Source of the DNA: Muribaculum sp.
GTDB lineage: Bacteria > Bacteroidota > Bacteroidia > Bacteroidales > Muribaculaceae
Reading direction: 5' to 3'
NCBI GenBank assembly: GCA_023666965.1
Contig: JAMPAZ010000001.1
Location: 399,009 to 463,008 of the forward strand
Length of the DNA: 64,000 nucleotides
The position numbers and the translations under genes are program-made. Shown here in pieces: positions 20,076 through 30,086 of the stretch (position 1 is the first letter of the stretch; every line of letters starts with the position of its first letter). The notes beneath the pieces were generated by a model. It ran no database searches. It worked only from the letters and a program-made list of their open reading frames with translations, and was not told the origin of the DNA.

Positions 20076-20966
20076 ATGAACGAAAATCATAAATCCGGAT
20101 TCGTCAATATCGTCGGCAATCCCAATGTGGGAAAGTCGACATTGATGAATGATCTTGTGGGCGAAAGAATCAGTATAATAACCTCAAAGGCGCAGACCAC
20201 GCGTCACCGCATCATGGGCATCGTCAACACCGACGACTACCAGATAGTGTTCTCTGACACTCCGGGCGTGTTGAAACCGAACTACAAGATGCAGGAAGCC
20301 ATGCGCGAATTTTCGGAAGGCGCATTGACCGATGCCGACATACTTCTTTACGTCACCGACGTGGTTGAGGATCCGACTAAAAACGCCGACTTTTTAGCAA
20401 AAGTGGCAAAGGAGACCGTGCCTGTGCTTCTCGTCATAAACAAGGTAGACCTACTGAAAAATAACGACGAACTTGAGGCAATTGTGGCGAAATGGAATCA
20501 ACTGTTGCCTAACGCCGAGGTATTTCCCACGTCGGCCAAGCTCGGATTCAATACTGACTCGCTCATGGCGCGCATATTGGAGCTGCTCCCGGTGGCACCG
20601 CCATATTTCGGTAAAGACGCGCTGACCGACAAGCCGGCACGATTTTTCGTCACCGAAATAATCCGCGAGAAGATGCTTCTTCACCTCGATAAAGAAGTGC
20701 CCTACTCGGTTGAGGTCGTGGTCGAGAAGTTTGACGAGAAGGAGGATTCCATCCACATAATGGCAGTCATTTATGTGGAACGCGACTCGCAAAAAGGCAT
20801 TATCATAGGCAAAGGCGGCACAATGATTAAACGCATCGGCACCGAAGCCCGTAAAGACATCGAGACATTCTTTGCAAAACACGTTTATCTCGAGCTGTTC
20901 GTAAAGGTCGAAAAAGACTGGCGCAATAGAGAAAACAAGCTCCGATCGTTCGGATACATCGAATAG
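20076..20966 (+). CDS. era: GTPase Era
   Basis: 296-residue GTPase that binds 16S rRNA and assists 30S subunit maturation. G1 GNPNVGKST, G3 DTPG, G4 NKVD and G5 SAK are all visible, followed by a C-terminal KH domain with GKGGTMIKRIGTEARKDIE. Length is normal. Confidence 0.97.
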   Translation: MNENHKSGFVNIVGNPNVGKSTLMNDLVGERISIITSKAQTTRHRIMGIVNTDDYQIVFSDTPGVLKPNYKMQEAMREFSEGALTDADILLYVTDVVEDPTKNADFLAKVAKETVPVLLVINKVDLLKNNDELEAIVAKWNQLLPNAEVFPTSAKLGFNTDSLMARILELLPVAPPYFGKDALTDKPARFFVTEIIREKMLLHLDKEVPYSVEVVVEKFDEKEDSIHIMAVIYVERDSQKGIIIGKGGTMIKRIGTEARKDIETFFAKHVYLELFVKVEKDWRNRENKLRSFGYIE

Positions 20967-20995
20967 AAGGAATCGACACTTAAACCTATACAGCC

Positions 20996-21032
20996 CCATG
21001 CCGACCCCCATTCAAAATGGGTGCCGGCATGG
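20996..21032. other. Long hairpin between era and metY
   Basis: Outer arms CCATGCCG (20996-21003) and CGGCATGG (21025-21032), inner arms CCCATT (21007-21012) and AATGGG (21016-21021) with a CAA loop. No T-run on either side. It could cap the era message or be part of the metY leader. No SAM riboswitch could be recognised in this 98-bp gap. Confidence 0.5.
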
Positions 21033-21064
21033 TCATAAATTATATATAAGAATAATATTCTGTC

Positions 21065-22357
21065 ATGTCAATTAATCGCAAAAAACTCCACTTTGAGACT
21101 CTCCAACTCCACGTTGGACAAGAGACTCCCGACCCTGCCACCGACGCAAGGGCAGTCCCAATCTATCAAACCACCTCATACGTGTTCGGCAGTTGCCGTC
21201 AGGCCGCTGACCGATTTGACCTTAAGGAAGCGGGGAACATCTACGGACGTCTGACCAACAGCACCCAGGAGGTACTGGAAAAACGCATCGCCGCTCTTGA
21301 AGGAGGAACAGCGGCCTTGGCCGTAGCGAGCGGTGCCGCGGCGGTGTCCTACGCGCTGCTGAATATAACTTCGGCCGGCGACCATATCGTAGCGGCCAAC
21401 AATATCTACGGTGGATCATACAACCTGCTCGACAACACGCTGCCCACATACGGAATTAAAACCACGTTTGTCGACCCTTCAGACCCCGAGAATTTTGAAA
21501 AAGCGATCCGGCCGGAAACCAAAGCCTTGTTCATCGAAACTTTGGGCAATCCGAACTGCAGCGTGACCAATATCGATGCGATAGCGGATGTGGCGCACTG
21601 TCACGACATTCCACTGATAATCGACAACACTTTCGGTACGCCGTATCTGATTCAACCGATTGAACACGGGGCGGACATCGTGGTCCACAGCGCCACCAAA
21701 TTCATCGGAGGCCACGGCACGTCGCTCGGAGGTTTGATTGTGGATTCAGGCAAGTTTGACTGGAAAGCGTCGGGAAAATTTCCGCAACTTACCGAACCCG
21801 ACCCCAACTACCACGGTGCGGTGTTTACCGACGTTGCCGGAGATGCCGCATTCGTGACGAGAGTCAGATGCGTACTTCTGCGCGACACGGGCGCTGCAAT
21901 AAGTCCGTTTAACGCTTTTTTGCTTTTACAGGGGCTGGAGACGCTTTCACTCAGAGTTGAACGCCACAGTTCAAACGCAGAAAAAGTCGTTGACTTTTTG
22001 AACAAACATCCGAAAGTCAAGAAGGTTAACCACCCCTCACTACCTGACCATCCCGACCACGAACTCTATAAGAAATATTTTCCAAACGGAGGTGGCTCAA
22101 TCTTCACTTTCGAGATCGACGGGGGCATCGAAGAGGCGCACCGGTTTATCGACTCGCTTGAAATATTTTCATTGCTGGCCAACGTGGCCGACGTGAAGAG
22201 TCTCGTAATACATCCGGCCACCACGACACATTCGCAACTGACACCTGAGCAACAAATCGAACAACACATCTATCCTGGAACGGTGCGTTTGTCAATCGGC
22301 ACGGAACATGTCGACGATCTGATTGCCGACCTCGAGCAGGCACTGGAACAAGTATGA
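21065..22357 (+). CDS. metY: O-acetylhomoserine sulfhydrylase
   Basis: 430-residue Cys/Met-metabolism PLP enzyme that makes homocysteine from O-acetylhomoserine and sulfide. [10 protein letters not shown] near the start, [20 protein letters not shown] (about 62-81) and [11 protein letters not shown] with the Schiff-base Lys212. The length of about 430, longer than MetB/MetC (about 390), is typical of the MetY branch. It is a single-gene unit with a strong terminator at 22379. Confidence 0.92.
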   Translation: MSINRKKLHFETLQLHVGQETPDPATDARAVPIYQTTSYVFGSCRQAADRFDLKEAGNIYGRLTNSTQEVLEKRIAALEGGTAALAVASGAAAVSYALLNITSAGDHIVAANNIYGGSYNLLDNTLPTYGIKTTFVDPSDPENFEKAIRPETKALFIETLGNPNCSVTNIDAIADVAHCHDIPLIIDNTFGTPYLIQPIEHGADIVVHSATKFIGGHGTSLGGLIVDSGKFDWKASGKFPQLTEPDPNYHGAVFTDVAGDAAFVTRVRCVLLRDTGAAISPFNAFLLLQGLETLSLRVERHSSNAEKVVDFLNKHPKVKKVNHPSLPDHPDHELYKKYFPNGGGSIFTFEIDGGIEEAHRFIDSLEIFSLLANVADVKSLVIHPATTTHSQLTPEQQIEQHIYPGTVRLSIGTEHVDDLIADLEQALEQV

Positions 22358-22378
22358 ATAAGCGACATCGAATAATGC

Positions 22379-22416
22379 GAGAACGCCGACCTTCACAGGC
22401 CGGCGTTCTCTTTTTG
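22379..22416 (+). terminator. Intrinsic terminator of metY
   Basis: Perfect stem GAGAACGCCG (22379-22388) / CGGCGTTCTC (22401-22410) with a T5 run after it. It lies between convergent genes and may also stop transcription of the minus-strand PUL operon that ends at 22452. Confidence 0.9.
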
Positions 22417-22451
22417 TTATCGAAACGATTATTAAAGTGGAGATATAATTC

Positions 22452-24365
22452 TTACTTCGATTTTTTGCCCCAATAAGTCTTTCTATTGCCGAGACCGGCA
22501 TAGACGATGGTGTGGGTACGGGGATTACGTTCCCAATCGCATTCGCGCATCAGATAAAGCTCAACGCCGTTGGCGGTCAAAATCTGGGTTGTGGCATCGT
22601 AGCTCCAAGTACCGCCTTTCCATGCACCGGAACTGATCGTATGGTCGGCCTTGAAGGTCATGGCCGAGGCCGAACGCTGTTCGCCGTACTTATAGCTTAA
22701 GTCGATGTGTTCCCAGACACCGGCGATTTCATCCTCCGTGATAGGAACCTGCGGAACAGCGCCGTAGCGTTCGGGCATCACAAGAGGCCAGCCGTCGTTT
22801 GTCCAACGGATAGCACGCACATGGCCGAGCATATTGGCATTAGGAGCCCAGGTGTCGCCCGCGATTTCGGGCAAACGTCCCTGCGAAGCGAAGTACCAAT
22901 TGTCCTGACCGTCGTCAAAGACTGCGCAGTGAGATATTCCTACCCACCCATGGCTGTTGGCGAACTTATAGGGGTGGGTCAATATGGGATATGCGTCGCC
23001 GCCGAGATCGCCACGTGTGCCGTACATGTCGAGGTACGGGCCTTCGATGTCGGTAGCGCGAAGAACGCGGGTATTATACGGGACATCGAGAGCATCGTAA
23101 GCGAGGAAGAGATAGTAATAGCCATTTCGGTAGACCACTTCAGGCCCTTCAGAACCTTGCCAGCGGTTGCCGAGCTGACGCGTATAGATGAGTTTTCCGT
23201 AAGGAGCAATCTCCTCTTCCGTGCCCCAAGGATTGACGTTAATATCGGGAAGGCCTGTTTCGGCATCCAATTTAACGACATATATGCCACTGTGCCAAGA
23301 GCCGTAGACGAGCCAATGCTCGCCGGAAGGGGTTATGATATAACTCGGGTCGATAGCGTTGATCTTAAAATAGCAGTTGGCCCAATCGTTGGGTCTGACA
23401 TAAAAGTTAAGACCCTTGTCGGAGGGATTCGTCACAACATATCCTTTATCGACCCAGCCAGAATTGTTAGCAGGGTCGGAATTTTCCATCATACCGATGA
23501 AAGCACGTTCACCCCATGAGTTAGAGCCATCGATGTTGCCCGGACACACAATTGAATAGTACATGCGGTAGAGTCCGGAGCGCACTTTTCGTACGCACGG
23601 CGCCCAATATCCAAAGTCGGAGACTGGGGGATTGGCCGCGTTAAGACCCATTCCGGCGCGAAACTCGTTGAGTTTAGGAATGACCCAACCGGGGAGCGAA
23701 GTCATCACACCGCCGAGGTATTCCCAATTGACCAAATCCTTAGAGCGGCGGCCGTGGAAGTGCCCGCCGGCAGTGTGGGCGTTGCCGAACGAAGCATCGG
23801 TCTGATACATATAATAGTAGCCGTCGTCGGCCTTGACCACCGACGGATCGTGGACGTTTGCGAGATTCCACTGGTCGCGCTTGGCCCAATCGGCCAAAGT
23901 ACGGTAGTCGTCGGGATAATCCGGCGCCACGTATTCGGCGAGTTGCTCGTCGATAGTGATTTCGTTAGTTGTAAATTGATACTCCGAAGAGTATATAGTT
24001 CCTTCTGAAGTCCCTGTGGCAAACGCTTTAACATAGTAGGTAGTTGCCGGTTCCAAACCGATTAATTCAGCGACAGCCACACCCGCAGTGACTTTGGCAT
24101 TAACCGACATACTTGCTCCTAACGACGGGTTGGCCTCGGAGGCATAGCAGAAACCGATGCGGTCGTATTTCGCTGAACCGGAAAGAGTGACAGTGCTTTT
24201 CAAAGTGGCGGAGACGGTACCTATGGATTCTGCCACGGGAGCACCGACCGACACAAAACCTTGATTGTCGTCGCCACCGCCGTTGCCGCCTTTATCTCCA
24301 CAAGCAGACAGAGCAATGGCACCGATCGACACAATTGATAAAAGTAGGTGTTTAAATCGTTTCAT
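22452..24365 (-). CDS. GH43 arabinanase/arabinosidase-like lipoprotein
   Basis: 637-residue lipoprotein (lipobox LSAC, Cys22) with a Fn3-like domain (about 37-134) and a five-bladed propeller of glycoside hydrolase family 43. The three catalytic acids are visible: Asp173 in NVHDPSVV (base), Asp339 in NAIDPSYI (pKa modulator) and Glu407 in GSEGPEVV (acid). GH43 enzymes of this shape commonly cut alpha-1,5-arabinan. A C-terminal beta-sandwich follows (about 550-637, with AGVWEHIDLSYKYGEQRS). The ATG at 24365 is chosen over one 39 bp upstream because the signal peptide starts there. It is the last gene of the minus-strand SusCD operon and probably surface-exposed. Confidence 0.88.
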   Translation of the reverse strand: MKRFKHLLLSIVSIGAIALSACGDKGGNGGGDDNQGFVSVGAPVAESIGTVSATLKSTVTLSGSAKYDRIGFCYASEANPSLGASMSVNAKVTAGVAVAELIGLEPATTYYVKAFATGTSEGTIYSSEYQFTTNEITIDEQLAEYVAPDYPDDYRTLADWAKRDQWNLANVHDPSVVKADDGYYYMYQTDASFGNAHTAGGHFHGRRSKDLVNWEYLGGVMTSLPGWVIPKLNEFRAGMGLNAANPPVSDFGYWAPCVRKVRSGLYRMYYSIVCPGNIDGSNSWGERAFIGMMENSDPANNSGWVDKGYVVTNPSDKGLNFYVRPNDWANCYFKINAIDPSYIITPSGEHWLVYGSWHSGIYVVKLDAETGLPDINVNPWGTEEEIAPYGKLIYTRQLGNRWQGSEGPEVVYRNGYYYLFLAYDALDVPYNTRVLRATDIEGPYLDMYGTRGDLGGDAYPILTHPYKFANSHGWVGISHCAVFDDGQDNWYFASQGRLPEIAGDTWAPNANMLGHVRAIRWTNDGWPLVMPERYGAVPQVPITEDEIAGVWEHIDLSYKYGEQRSASAMTFKADHTISSGAWKGGTWSYDATTQILTANGVELYLMRECDWERNPRTHTIVYAGLGNRKTYWGKKSK

Positions 24366-24390
24366 TGAATAGATTTTTGTTTTGTTAATC

Positions 24391-24426
24391 ACTGCCGGGC
24401 ACACGAATGACCGTATGCCCGGCAGT
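24391..24426 (-). other. Intercistronic hairpin upstream of GH43
   Basis: Perfect 11-bp arms ACTGCCGGGCA (24391-24401) and TGCCCGGCAGT (24416-24426) with a 14-nt loop. On the minus strand it is followed by an A-rich stretch, not Ts, so it looks like an mRNA-stabilising or processing structure and not a terminator. Confidence 0.6.
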
Positions 24427-24443
24427 AACTATATCACATTAAA

Positions 24444-24920
24444 TTACTCAGCAGGAGTCTCCGTAGTCTCGGGTGTTTCGGGAGCTTCGGGCTTCTCGTT
24501 AAGAACAATAGTTTCAGAGTAGACGGTACCTCCTTGATATACACTTACGTAAGCACGAACATAGTATTGTTCGCCGTCGTTGAGTTCTTCAGCGTCAACG
24601 AAAAACGAACCGCCGTCAATGTCTGTAGAGCGGATGGCATTGTCATACATCGTCGGGGTTTTTGAGGTCTTTGAGTAGCAGAACCCTGCTCCTCCACAAG
24701 CCGCGTCGCCTTCCATCTTATATTGAGCCTTCAGTGTAAGCGTGGCAGGAACGGCCTCAGTGGTTTCGGTGGCATCGACAGCGGGAGTAGCGACAGCTTC
24801 GACCTTAGTGATGACAGCCTGCTGGCCGTTGAAGTTTACGTTGTCGTCATCGTCGTCGCAAGCGGTGAAAAGCATACCGACGGCTGCCAACGCGCTTAAA
24901 AGAAATATTTTAGCTTTCAT
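24444..24920 (-). CDS. Small surface lipoprotein with one Fn3-like domain
   Basis: 158 residues. Lipobox LFTAC with Cys21, followed at once by five Asp residues, an acidic run of the kind that marks surface-exported lipoproteins in Bacteroidetes. The rest is one beta-sandwich-like domain (about 33-140) and a Pro/Glu/Thr-rich tail. Its core resembles the N-terminal domain of the next gene's GH43 protein: both have GFCYS/GFCYA, and YYVRAY/YYVKAF near the end. In SusE-like position after SusD, it may be a glycan-binding protein; that is inference. Confidence 0.75.
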   Translation of the reverse strand: MKAKIFLLSALAAVGMLFTACDDDDDNVNFNGQQAVITKVEAVATPAVDATETTEAVPATLTLKAQYKMEGDAACGGAGFCYSKTSKTPTMYDNAIRSTDIDGGSFFVDAEELNDGEQYYVRAYVSVYQGGTVYSETIVLNEKPEAPETPETTETPAE

Positions 24921-24957
24921 TGAATATTTTAAATTATTAGAATTATTCTCAAGAGTT

Positions 24958-24998
24958 TGTCGCTTGGGCGCACTGTTTAGCGTGCGCCCACAACGACA
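24958..24998 (-). other. Intercistronic hairpin after the second SusD gene
   Basis: Arms GGGCGCAC (24966-24973) and GTGCGCCC (24982-24989), extended by outer TGTCG (24958-24962) / CGACA (24994-24998). It lies between the SusD stop and the small lipoprotein ATG. No T-run follows on the minus strand. It may protect the upstream SusCD message or cause partial termination. Confidence 0.6.
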
Positions 24999-25037
24999 GC
25001 CTTATTTGAATAACTGTATTAAACTAAATGCGGATTA

Positions 25038-26810
25038 TTAACGTTCCCAACCGGGGTTCTGCACCATGTTAGGTATACGCTGAATTTCGCTGTAAGGAAT
25101 CGGGAAACGATAGTTCTTGGGCGAGTTGAACGTCTGGCGAGAATATTTCTCGGCCAATCCGTAGTTGAATGTAGTACCGGAACCTTCGCGAATCGACACA
25201 CCGTAAAGGTTGTAGATCTGCTTGTAGCGCGGAAGATTAACTTCAGAAGCGGCAGTCTGGCCTTCAAAAAGCTTCCAGCGGCGGCAGTCAGCCCAACGGT
25301 GATCCTCGAAGCAGAGTTCGATACGGCGTTCGTTGTGGATGCGTTCGATGAGAGCGTCTTTAGAGAGCGAAGCCTTAAGTTCGGGCATACCTACACGCGC
25401 ACGCACCTGATTGACATAGCTGAGAGCCTTTGAAGAGTTGTCAGCTTCGGCGTATGCTTCAGCTGCATTGAGCAGAATTTCAGCATAGCGGAAGATAGGG
25501 CAAGCCACCTGCTGATTACCCGAAGTACCGTCGAAACGGACATTGTTGACGTATTTCTTCAGATAGTAGCCGGTACAAGTACCACCGTTACCGCGGGCAT
25601 AGTCGATACCTACGCGGGTGTCGTCGTTGTTCATGTCGAGAGGACGTTCCTCGTCGCCCATACCCCAAAGCATACCATGATAGAAGATAGTCTGGTCGAG
25701 GCGCGGGTCGCGGTTAGCGAATGGATTCTGCGGGTCGTAGGAGGGATCCTGGTCGATGGGCAGACCGTTCTTAGTCTCGTAAGCGTCAACGAGGTTCTGG
25801 GTGGGGTTGGCATATCCGGTGTTGGAAATTTTACCGGCGAATCCGCAAGGACCGTTGAAGTACACGAGGTTAAGGGTATTGTAGACCGAACGAGAAAGGA
25901 TGTACTCATTAGAACGCACGGGGTTAGCGGTGAATACATCGTAGTAGTTGGAGTTTACATTACCGTTGTCTGTCAGACGATAAGGGCTGTAGCATTTATT
26001 ATTCTTCTCGATGAAGTCTTCAGCCGCCTGAGCAGCTTGTTGCCAAAGGGTTTTGTCGTTAGAAGTATTGTTCAACGGAGAAGCCTTATAGAGATAAGCA
26101 CGGGCACGGAGAGCATAGCAGGCCGCACCGTTGGCGCGTCCCCAGTTCTCATCTTCGTTAGCATAGCGGAAAGGCAGATTGTCCTTAATGGCATCCATTT
26201 CAGAGATTACCCAGTCGAGACTTTCAGTAATTGAGCTTCGTTCGGGGATGGGAGCACCGGGAGAAAGAATTATAGGTGAACCGCTTTCGTCGTCACCGAC
26301 AATAGATACACCGCCGTAGTAAGTCATCATCTCAAAGTGGAGGATGGCGCGCATGAAGCGGGCTTCGGCCATCCAACGGTCGTACAGCCTATTGTCGTCG
26401 CCGGACTTCTCTGCGTTACCTATAACCGACGACTTTGCGTTTGTAAGGAACTGGTTGCAAGAACGGATACCGTCATAGTTACCCCAAAGGTCGGAGGCAA
26501 ACCAGTGGCTGTCCGAGTCGTAGGCATCGTCCATTACGGAGTGGTAGCGGGCCACACCCCAATAGTCGATACAGTTGTCGGTCATACAGTCCTCGTTCAG
26601 ACGATATTGAGTGTCGCCATATCCTGCGAAAGCGTCGGGAAGATAGTTGTAAAGGGCAGCGAGCGCGCCACGAGTCATATCATAGTCATTGAAGACCACA
26701 TCAGACTGAAGCGTAAGGTCGACCTCCTTGTCAAGGTAGGAGTCGGTGCAGGATGCTCCCGCCAAGGAGAGCACGCCTGCAACGTATAAGGATATTTTAT
26801 TCAGTTTCAT
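25038..26810 (-). CDS. SusD/RagB family glycan-binding lipoprotein (pair 2)
   Basis: 590-residue surface lipoprotein (lipobox AGASC, Cys21) that would cap its partner SusC barrel and bind the oligosaccharide. TPR-like helical core with YLDKEVDLTLQSDVVFNDYDMTRGALAALYNYL at the N-terminus split over the usual first helices, GYYLKKY, FRYAEILLNAAEAYAEA, and the conserved ERRIELCFEDHRWADCRRW near the end. The ATG at 26810 is preferred to 26828 because it opens the signal peptide directly. It lies 21 bp after its SusC partner. Confidence 0.93.
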   Translation of the reverse strand: MKLNKISLYVAGVLSLAGASCTDSYLDKEVDLTLQSDVVFNDYDMTRGALAALYNYLPDAFAGYGDTQYRLNEDCMTDNCIDYWGVARYHSVMDDAYDSDSHWFASDLWGNYDGIRSCNQFLTNAKSSVIGNAEKSGDDNRLYDRWMAEARFMRAILHFEMMTYYGGVSIVGDDESGSPIILSPGAPIPERSSITESLDWVISEMDAIKDNLPFRYANEDENWGRANGAACYALRARAYLYKASPLNNTSNDKTLWQQAAQAAEDFIEKNNKCYSPYRLTDNGNVNSNYYDVFTANPVRSNEYILSRSVYNTLNLVYFNGPCGFAGKISNTGYANPTQNLVDAYETKNGLPIDQDPSYDPQNPFANRDPRLDQTIFYHGMLWGMGDEERPLDMNNDDTRVGIDYARGNGGTCTGYYLKKYVNNVRFDGTSGNQQVACPIFRYAEILLNAAEAYAEADNSSKALSYVNQVRARVGMPELKASLSKDALIERIHNERRIELCFEDHRWADCRRWKLFEGQTAASEVNLPRYKQIYNLYGVSIREGSGTTFNYGLAEKYSRQTFNSPKNYRFPIPYSEIQRIPNMVQNPGWER

Positions 26811-26831
26811 ATTATTAAAATGTCGCATGGT

Positions 26832-29800
26832 TTAGAATGACAAGTTGATACCAAAGTTGAAGATACGTGTCTTGGGATACCACCAGCAGTAGTTCATAGG
26901 ACGTTCGGGGTCCATGTCTTTGGGAAGATGGCTCCAAGTGGCCACGTTGTAAGCGCTGAAATAGAAGCGGCAACGAGTCATGTAGAGCTTCGAGATTAAC
27001 TTCTGCGGAAGAGAGTATCCGAACTCGACGTTGCGGAGCGAGAAGTAGTCGCCGTTCTGAATCCAAATATCGTTCTGGTAAGAACCATTGTCGCGTGAAG
27101 AGTCCTCAGAGTTGTAAGAGAATGACAGACGCGGATATTTGGCGTTGATGTTGCGCGGGTCGGTAGGATCGTCGGTGTAGTAACCCCAAGCCTTGGTGAC
27201 TTCGTGAGTAGAGTTGTTAGAACCCCATTCAGAGAATGTAATAGCAGGTGAGAGGAATACCGAACGATTGAGGTAAGCGGTACCTACTACACGGAGGTCG
27301 AAACCGGCATACTTAACTGAGAGCTGAACCGAAGGAGTCCAGTCAGGGAGCATAGTGAATCCCATCGGGCGCATATCCTTGGAGTCGATGACACGGTCGC
27401 CGTTGACATCCTTGAACACTGCGGTACCGAGCTTCTGGCCACCACCGGAGAATGAGTTGTAGGGATACTTTTCGGGATGATCGATGGCATCCTGCTGGCT
27501 GGTAGAGATGAGGGCGGGATCAGAAGCCCACTTAACGAACTCGTACATGTTCCAACCACCGATGACACCGGAGTTTTCGCTTTCATAGATACTGGCAACA
27601 GACTCGTAACCACGGATACGGTGTCCGGTCTTACGTTGCCATTCAACGGCAGGCTCAACTTCGTCCATTTCGGTAATCTTATTCATATTGTATGAAAGAA
27701 GACCTTCGATAGAGTATTCTACTTTGCCGATCTTGTTCTGGTGGCCGAGAGTCAACTCAAGACCATGTGATTCAACCTTACCGTAAGAGTCCTTGGCAAA
27801 CGAGATACCGAGGATGTCAGGGTTGGTAGACCGGCTAACGAGGATGTTGGAGCGCCATTCTTTCCATACATCGGCAGAACCGTAGAGTTTATTGTTGAAG
27901 AATCCCCAGTCGAGACCGATATTGGCCATTTCAGAGATTTCCCACTTGGAGTTGGGATTACCTGCGACATTTTCAGCATAACCATCTACCCAAACGCCAC
28001 CGGTACCGAAGTTGTAGCCGGACTGCTGTGAGAACGTCGACTGATATGGATAGCGGTCAGCCCCGGTGTCGTTCATACCGGTCTTACCGTAGCTGGCGCG
28101 AATCTTGAGAAGGTCAATGTTCTGGTGGCGCAACCAAGGTTCGTTAGAGAGTACCCAACCTACACCGGCACCCCAGAATGTACCCCAGCGGCTGTCCGGG
28201 TCAAAGTTGTCGCTACCCATGTAGGAGATAGAACCGTTAAGAATGTAGCGACCGTCGAAGATGTAGTTAACTACACCATTGTAGGAGAGGTAGCGGTCAG
28301 ACGAGAGGTGATACCAGTTGGCCGAGTGCGGACCGCGGTTGCGGCGACGCATATAGGTACGCATAAATGCCTTGGCATCGATGTGGTGCTTACCAAACGT
28401 ATGGTCGTAGCCGAGACCAAAGCGAGTGTTGAGAGTCCAAGAGTTGTCGCGCTCATTGGCACCCGGGTTGGTAAGTTCAGAATATGTCTGAGTCTGAGTG
28501 TAGGTAAAGTCCTCGACATTCTGTACTGCGGCGTTGGTGTAGTCGTAAGAATAAGCATTCACACTGTTGGTCTGGGTAGACTGGAAACCGTCGTATGCAT
28601 CAAACGAAACTACACCTTCAAGCTTCAAGCCGGGAACTACCTTACCGAGGTCGCCGGTAACGGTCAAAGTAGAATAGAGCTGACGGCGACGGTTCTTTTC
28701 GATACCTGACGACCCAAGCTGATAGAGCGGGTTGTTGGTATTATTGTCATAGTAGATAGACCCGTCGGGGCAATAAACCGGAGAAAAGACATTGGTCTCA
28801 ACAGAACCAAAAGTAGTCAAGTTGAATACCCAAGCTGTAGGCTGCTTGATGTTGTCGATACGTCCACCGAGGTCAAGTCCTACGGTCAAAAAGTCGTTGA
28901 CTTTGACGTCGAGATTCGAACGGAGGTTCCAGCGGTTAAGCACGTGCTGAGAACTCCAGCCCTCATCATGCTTTGGAGCTTCATTGTTCCAAACACCTTC
29001 CTGACGGAGATAAGAGAACGACACATAGTAGCGCGCACGGTTATTACCTCCCGAAATCTGAAGGTTGGTCTTCATAACCGGTGCAGAGTCGCGGTAAAGT
29101 ACATCAGACCAGTTGGTCGAGAAGTATTTGTAACGGTCGATGCCCTCGAGCTGTCCACCCTCGCTGACGATCTTATATTTGGCGAGCTGTTCGGCAGAGT
29201 AAAGGGGATCCTTGCCGTCGAGATAGCGCACCTGGTTAGAAGTCAAGGCGTGGTTGTAGGCGTTCTGGTTCTCCATGTGGGTGGTCAGAGTCTGCCAGCC
29301 GACTTCCTGGGTGAATTCGATGTTGGTCTTACCGGCTTCACCACGCTTAGTGGTAACGAGGATAACACCGTTGGCACCGCGCATACCGTAGAGGGCTGTA
29401 GCGGCGGCATCCTTAAGTATGGTCACATTGTCGATGGGGAATGCATCGAGGAACGAGATGTCACGCTCGACGTTGTCCACGATAACGATGGGGTTGCGCG
29501 CTGAGGAGTTAAGAGTGCGTAGACCACGAATATACATCTTGGTTTCAGCCCAACCAGGCTCGGTAGCGGCCTCGTAGGTCTGCACACCGGTCAGCAGGGA
29601 GTTGAACGCATTCTGAAGCACAGTGACAGGATAGCGCTGAAGCTCTTCACCGGTAACTGTCGAAGTCGACTCGATGGCATAGCGTGCGGGCTTGTCCTGA
29701 AAGGCGTAATTTTTAATTTTCTTATAAGCATCCGTATCGGGGTCGAGGACAATCACGAGAGGCTTGTCGAAGCTTTCTACAGACACGATTTTTGATTCGT

Positions 29801-30059
29801 AGCCTACACACTTGGTGTTGACTTCGTCATCCATGCCGACATCTTTAAGGGTAAAGTTACCGTCTTTGTCGGTCAATACTATACGGCTCTGTTCGGCGAG
29901 GTTGACAACAGCACCGGCGATGGGGTTGCCATCGGGGTCGGTCACCTTACCTGAAAGCTCGCGGCCGCCGGCAGCCCACACTGTGAGCGAGCTACCGATA
30001 AGCGCTGCGGTCAGCAGGGCCTTACCCTGGACTGACATATATTTTATGATATTATTCAT
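26832..30059 (-). CDS. SusC/RagA TonB-dependent transporter (pair 2)
   Basis: 1075-residue outer-membrane importer. Signal peptide (about 1-30, ending VWAA), carboxypeptidase-regulatory-like domain (about 33-115), plug (about 125-240) with the SusC signature LKDAAATALYGMRGANGVILVTTKRG split across it, then a 22-strand barrel ending FNFGINLSF. The usual DEVVVVGYG stretch between the first domain and the plug is absent; in its place is a polar segment (YKKIKNYAFQDKPAR), so this is a different subtype from pair 1. It imports the oligosaccharide bound by the adjacent SusD. Confidence 0.95.
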   Translation of the reverse strand: MNNIIKYMSVQGKALLTAALIGSSLTVWAAGGRELSGKVTDPDGNPIAGAVVNLAEQSRIVLTDKDGNFTLKDVGMDDEVNTKCVGYESKIVSVESFDKPLVIVLDPDTDAYKKIKNYAFQDKPARYAIESTSTVTGEELQRYPVTVLQNAFNSLLTGVQTYEAATEPGWAETKMYIRGLRTLNSSARNPIVIVDNVERDISFLDAFPIDNVTILKDAAATALYGMRGANGVILVTTKRGEAGKTNIEFTQEVGWQTLTTHMENQNAYNHALTSNQVRYLDGKDPLYSAEQLAKYKIVSEGGQLEGIDRYKYFSTNWSDVLYRDSAPVMKTNLQISGGNNRARYYVSFSYLRQEGVWNNEAPKHDEGWSSQHVLNRWNLRSNLDVKVNDFLTVGLDLGGRIDNIKQPTAWVFNLTTFGSVETNVFSPVYCPDGSIYYDNNTNNPLYQLGSSGIEKNRRRQLYSTLTVTGDLGKVVPGLKLEGVVSFDAYDGFQSTQTNSVNAYSYDYTNAAVQNVEDFTYTQTQTYSELTNPGANERDNSWTLNTRFGLGYDHTFGKHHIDAKAFMRTYMRRRNRGPHSANWYHLSSDRYLSYNGVVNYIFDGRYILNGSISYMGSDNFDPDSRWGTFWGAGVGWVLSNEPWLRHQNIDLLKIRASYGKTGMNDTGADRYPYQSTFSQQSGYNFGTGGVWVDGYAENVAGNPNSKWEISEMANIGLDWGFFNNKLYGSADVWKEWRSNILVSRSTNPDILGISFAKDSYGKVESHGLELTLGHQNKIGKVEYSIEGLLSYNMNKITEMDEVEPAVEWQRKTGHRIRGYESVASIYESENSGVIGGWNMYEFVKWASDPALISTSQQDAIDHPEKYPYNSFSGGGQKLGTAVFKDVNGDRVIDSKDMRPMGFTMLPDWTPSVQLSVKYAGFDLRVVGTAYLNRSVFLSPAITFSEWGSNNSTHEVTKAWGYYTDDPTDPRNINAKYPRLSFSYNSEDSSRDNGSYQNDIWIQNGDYFSLRNVEFGYSLPQKLISKLYMTRCRFYFSAYNVATWSHLPKDMDPERPMNYCWWYPKTRIFNFGINLSF

Positions 30060-30086
30060 ACTTTTAAGATATAAATCGATTTAAGA

